Of a stretch of DNA of 64,000 nt, positions 62,845 through 64,000 are shown one piece after another; positions within the stretch are counted from its first letter, which is position 1; the number at the start of each line of letters is the position of its first letter. The notes under the pieces were generated by a model, which did no database searches, had not been told where the DNA came from, and saw only the letters and a program-made list of their open reading frames with translations. The stretch comes from Bacteroidia bacterium (GTDB taxonomy: Bacteria; Bacteroidota; Bacteroidia; Flavobacteriales; Flavobacteriaceae): NCBI GenBank assembly GCA_030425285.1, contig JAUIAY010000006.1:87478-151477 (forward strand), in the 5' to 3' direction. The position numbers and the translations under genes were made by a program.

Positions 62845-62845
62845 G
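62652..62845. repeat. attC-like element E
   Basis: Cassette end GGTGCCTAACAAC, arm GTATATAGCTCATAGC (62665-62680), arm GCTACGAGCCATATAC (62823-62838), then AAGACCG. The arms pair except positions 7 and 12 (A opposite C). The interior is related to element B and contains a local hairpin around CAAATTTTTAAATTTG. Confidence 0.82.
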
Positions 62846-62992
62846 TTAGCCACAAGCTAAAAAGCCAGCCGCACAAACAGCACATTTGGTTTTTGCCGAC
62901 ACGAAAGCCAACGCAGAAAAAACCAAAAGAGCTGTTTTTCGCCAACGCTCGAAAGGAAACTCATTGAAATTTTGTAGCTTTGCAACAATCTG
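62661..62992. other. 332-bp non-coding region (element E plus hairpin)
   Basis: No gene. It holds most of element E, the third ACA/AGA hairpin (62875-62937), and a TAGCTTTG -7-like element at 62975-62982, 10 bp before the next ATG. Confidence 0.8.
62875..62937. repeat. ACA/AGA internal-loop hairpin, copy 3
   Basis: AAACAGC-ACA-TTTGGTTTTT faces AAAAACCAAA-AGA-GCTGTTT; both stems are complete. About 80 bp around it are closely similar to 38935-39020, and both lie just inside a cassette start. Confidence 0.78.
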
Positions 62993-63337
62993 ATGAAAAT
63001 TTTAACTTACATATTAGCCTTCACGGTAATCTTTCTCTCGGTAAAACCAGCGATTGATGCTATTCCGTTTTCGTCAGAAACCCAACAGACTTGCTGTAGC
63101 AGTAGTAAGTGTAATCCAATTTCTGACAATCATAATTCAGAAAATCAGAACGAACAAAAAGATAGCGGAATGTGTAATCCATTTCAAATTTGTGGCTCTT
63201 GCCTTTTGATTTGTGTTAGTACACCTTTTTTTCCAGCGTTACAGACTGATTTTTCAACCGAAGAGTTCTTCGGATACCAATCATTTATAGCTTCTCAATT
63301 CATTTCTGACTTTTGGCAACCGCCACAATTTGTTTAA
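62993..63337 (+). CDS. small secreted cysteine-rich protein
   Basis: 114 residues with a signal peptide (about 1-21). Cys clusters: TCCSSSKC, MCNPFQICGSC and a C-terminal stretch ending WQPPQFV. The pattern resembles small secreted Cys-rich proteins that precede metal-resistance genes in Bacteroidota (possibly DUF6660-like), but I cannot name the family firmly. A short hairpin follows at 63360-63377. It neighbours an HMA-like protein and a TonB receptor. Confidence 0.65.
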   Translation: MKILTYILAFTVIFLSVKPAIDAIPFSSETQQTCCSSSKCNPISDNHNSENQNEQKDSGMCNPFQICGSCLLICVSTPFFPALQTDFSTEEFFGYQSFIASQFISDFWQPPQFV

Positions 63338-63359
63338 CAACACTTTCGACCACAGAAAA

Positions 63360-63380
63360 GAACCGAAACTTCGGTTCAAC
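63360..63380 (+). terminator. weak hairpin between metal genes
   Basis: GAACCGAA and TTCGGTTC form an 8-bp stem with loop AC; only a short T stretch follows, so it may attenuate rather than terminate. Confidence 0.4.
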
Positions 63381-63409
63381 TTTTAGTTAAACAATTTAAA
63401 TTCAGAAAA

Positions 63410-63757
63410 ATGAAATTTTCAAATATTTTCGTTATGGCTATCACATTTATGTTAGCCTCAACAACAGTAACTTTTGCACAATCGACAAAAGAAAAAGTGC
63501 AAATTGCGGACACCACAAAAACTTTAACAACCAAAGTTAAAGGCATTACTTGCTCGACAGACCTAAAAATGATTTCGGCAAATGTCGAGAAACTAAAAGG
63601 TGTAAGCACTTGCAAAGCAGGAAAAACAGGACCAACAACCACATTTGAAATAGTGTATAATCCAGCTCTGATTACAGAAAAGGAAATACATTCAGCAATT
63701 CAAAATACAGGAAGTTGCGAAAATCCTGACGAAAGACCATACAAAATAAAGCAGTAA
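63410..63757 (+). CDS. periplasmic HMA-like metal-binding protein
   Basis: 115 residues with a signal peptide (to VTFAQ). The mature part has the ferredoxin-like HMA order: TTKVKGITCSTDLKMISANV, EKLKGVSTCKAGKTGPTTTF and EIVYNPALITEKEIHSAI. The first motif has one Cys rather than CxxC; other Cys are at STCKAG and GSCENP. It is probably a periplasmic metal carrier or sensor for the adjacent receptor. A strong terminator follows. Confidence 0.8.
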   Translation: MKFSNIFVMAITFMLASTTVTFAQSTKEKVQIADTTKTLTTKVKGITCSTDLKMISANVEKLKGVSTCKAGKTGPTTTFEIVYNPALITEKEIHSAIQNTGSCENPDERPYKIKQ

Positions 63758-63768
63758 ACAGATTTAAG

Positions 63769-63800
63769 GCAAAGCGTAATTGAATTACGCTTTGCTTTTC
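63769..63800. terminator. rho-independent terminator
   Basis: GCAAAGCGTAATT and AATTACGCTTTGC are perfectly complementary with almost no spacer, followed by TTTTC; it sits between the HMA-like gene and the TonB receptor gene. Confidence 0.85.
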
Positions 63801-63821
63801 AACTCATTTAAAAAAGAAACA

Positions 63822-64000
63822 ATGAAAAAATATATATTCATTGTTGGTTTGCTGTTTCCGTATGCCTTGTTTGCACAAAGTATTTTAGGAAAGGTAACCA
63901 ACGAAAAAAACGAACCTCTTGTTGGAGCGAGTGTCTTTTGGGCTAACACAACCATTGGCACAACAACAGGCATTAAAGGCGAGTTTGAACTTACTACAAA
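63822..64000 (+). CDS. TonB-dependent receptor, 3' end outside window
   Basis: Only 59 codons are visible. A signal peptide (MKKYIFIVGLLFPYALFAQ) is followed by a CarboxypepD_reg-like domain start: SILGKVTNEKNEPLVGASVF, WANTTIGTTTGIKGEFEL. This beginning is typical of Bacteroidota TonB receptors. With the HMA-like and Cys-rich genes upstream it probably serves metal uptake or resistance. Confidence 0.8.
   Translation, partial: MKKYIFIVGLLFPYALFAQSILGKVTNEKNEPLVGASVFWANTTIGTTTGIKGEFELTT

Larger units (their letters stand above)
62845..64000 (+). mobile_element. possible cassette 4 with metal-related genes, open to the right
   Basis: It begins GTTAGCCACAAGC directly after the ACC of element E. 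The complementary end is not found in the window after the genes at 62993, 63410 and 63822, so the unit either extends beyond the right edge or the array ends here in ordinary chromosome. Confidence 0.4.

Noticed and set aside
62783..62859. Extra inverted repeat GGCTTGTGGCT / AGCCACAAGC as the second end of cassette 4
   Set aside because: The left copy lies inside element E and corresponds to a conserved interior word also present in element B, so it is not evidence for a unit border.

Overview
The window reads as chromosomal DNA of a marine-type member of the Flavobacteriaceae (Bacteroidota). The evidence is AT-rich sequence, starts without Shine-Dalgarno signals, TAnnTTTG-type promoters, a fused ccoN/ccoO oxidase, TonB receptor operons, and several families I know mainly from this group (DUF6090, DUF6266, LETM1-like, 2TM, four-helix-bundle S23). 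No rRNA, tRNA, CRISPR array or insertion sequence was seen.

Layout. (1) 1-7970: a fatty-acid degradation block: acyl-CoA ligase (cut by the left edge), a MarR regulator with a 24-bp palindromic operator, then fadB-like, an inserted four-helix-bundle gene, thiolase and acyl-CoA dehydrogenase. (2) 7989-19625: GH15 glucanase divergent from a fused trehalose-6-P synthase/phosphatase, followed by an M1 peptidase, a YdeI-like protein, a giant BNR-repeat protein and an S9 peptidase. (3) 19626-32140: an FNR-type regulator divergent from the complete cbb3 oxidase locus (ccoI-S-NO-Q-P-G-H-safE), then universal stress protein, hemN and Cu/Zn SOD. Two nearly identical 14-bp FNR-like boxes sit at exactly the same distance from the -7 elements of ccoI and hemN. 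(4) 32188-37440: an ECF sigma/anti-sigma pair, a membrane PAS protein, a Yip1 protein and small envelope proteins. (5) 37440-42590: a DUF6266 gene with 10-bp iterons, then a BcgI-like restriction-modification pair packaged between inverted repeats, then a dense field of nested hairpins. (6) 42592-57265: core-like envelope genes: exonuclease-phosphatase fold protein, DUF6090, RidA-like lipoprotein, redoxin, a TonB receptor/TPR/DUF4331 operon, a LETM1-like protein and a LytS/LytTR system with 2TM proteins. (7) 57266-64000: a second accessory locus: iterons, a hypothetical gene related in style to DUF6266, a tyrosine recombinase, and directly behind it gene cassettes carrying a cation transporter, an AIPR (abortive-infection type) protein and metal-related genes.

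The most striking feature is an integron-like cassette system. Each of three gene units (BcgI-like R-M; cation transporter; AIPR) starts and ends with complementary 13-14 nt ends. Each is followed by a 130-200 nt element whose 16-bp stem differs in sequence every time but always carries A/C mismatches at positions 7 and 12. Those mismatches become G/T wobbles on the bottom strand, as if the folded bottom strand (or an RNA made from it) is what is selected. One of the loci starts 27 bp after the stop codon of the tyrosine recombinase. That recombinase lacks the extra segment of classical IntI. I do not know whether this exact system has been described.
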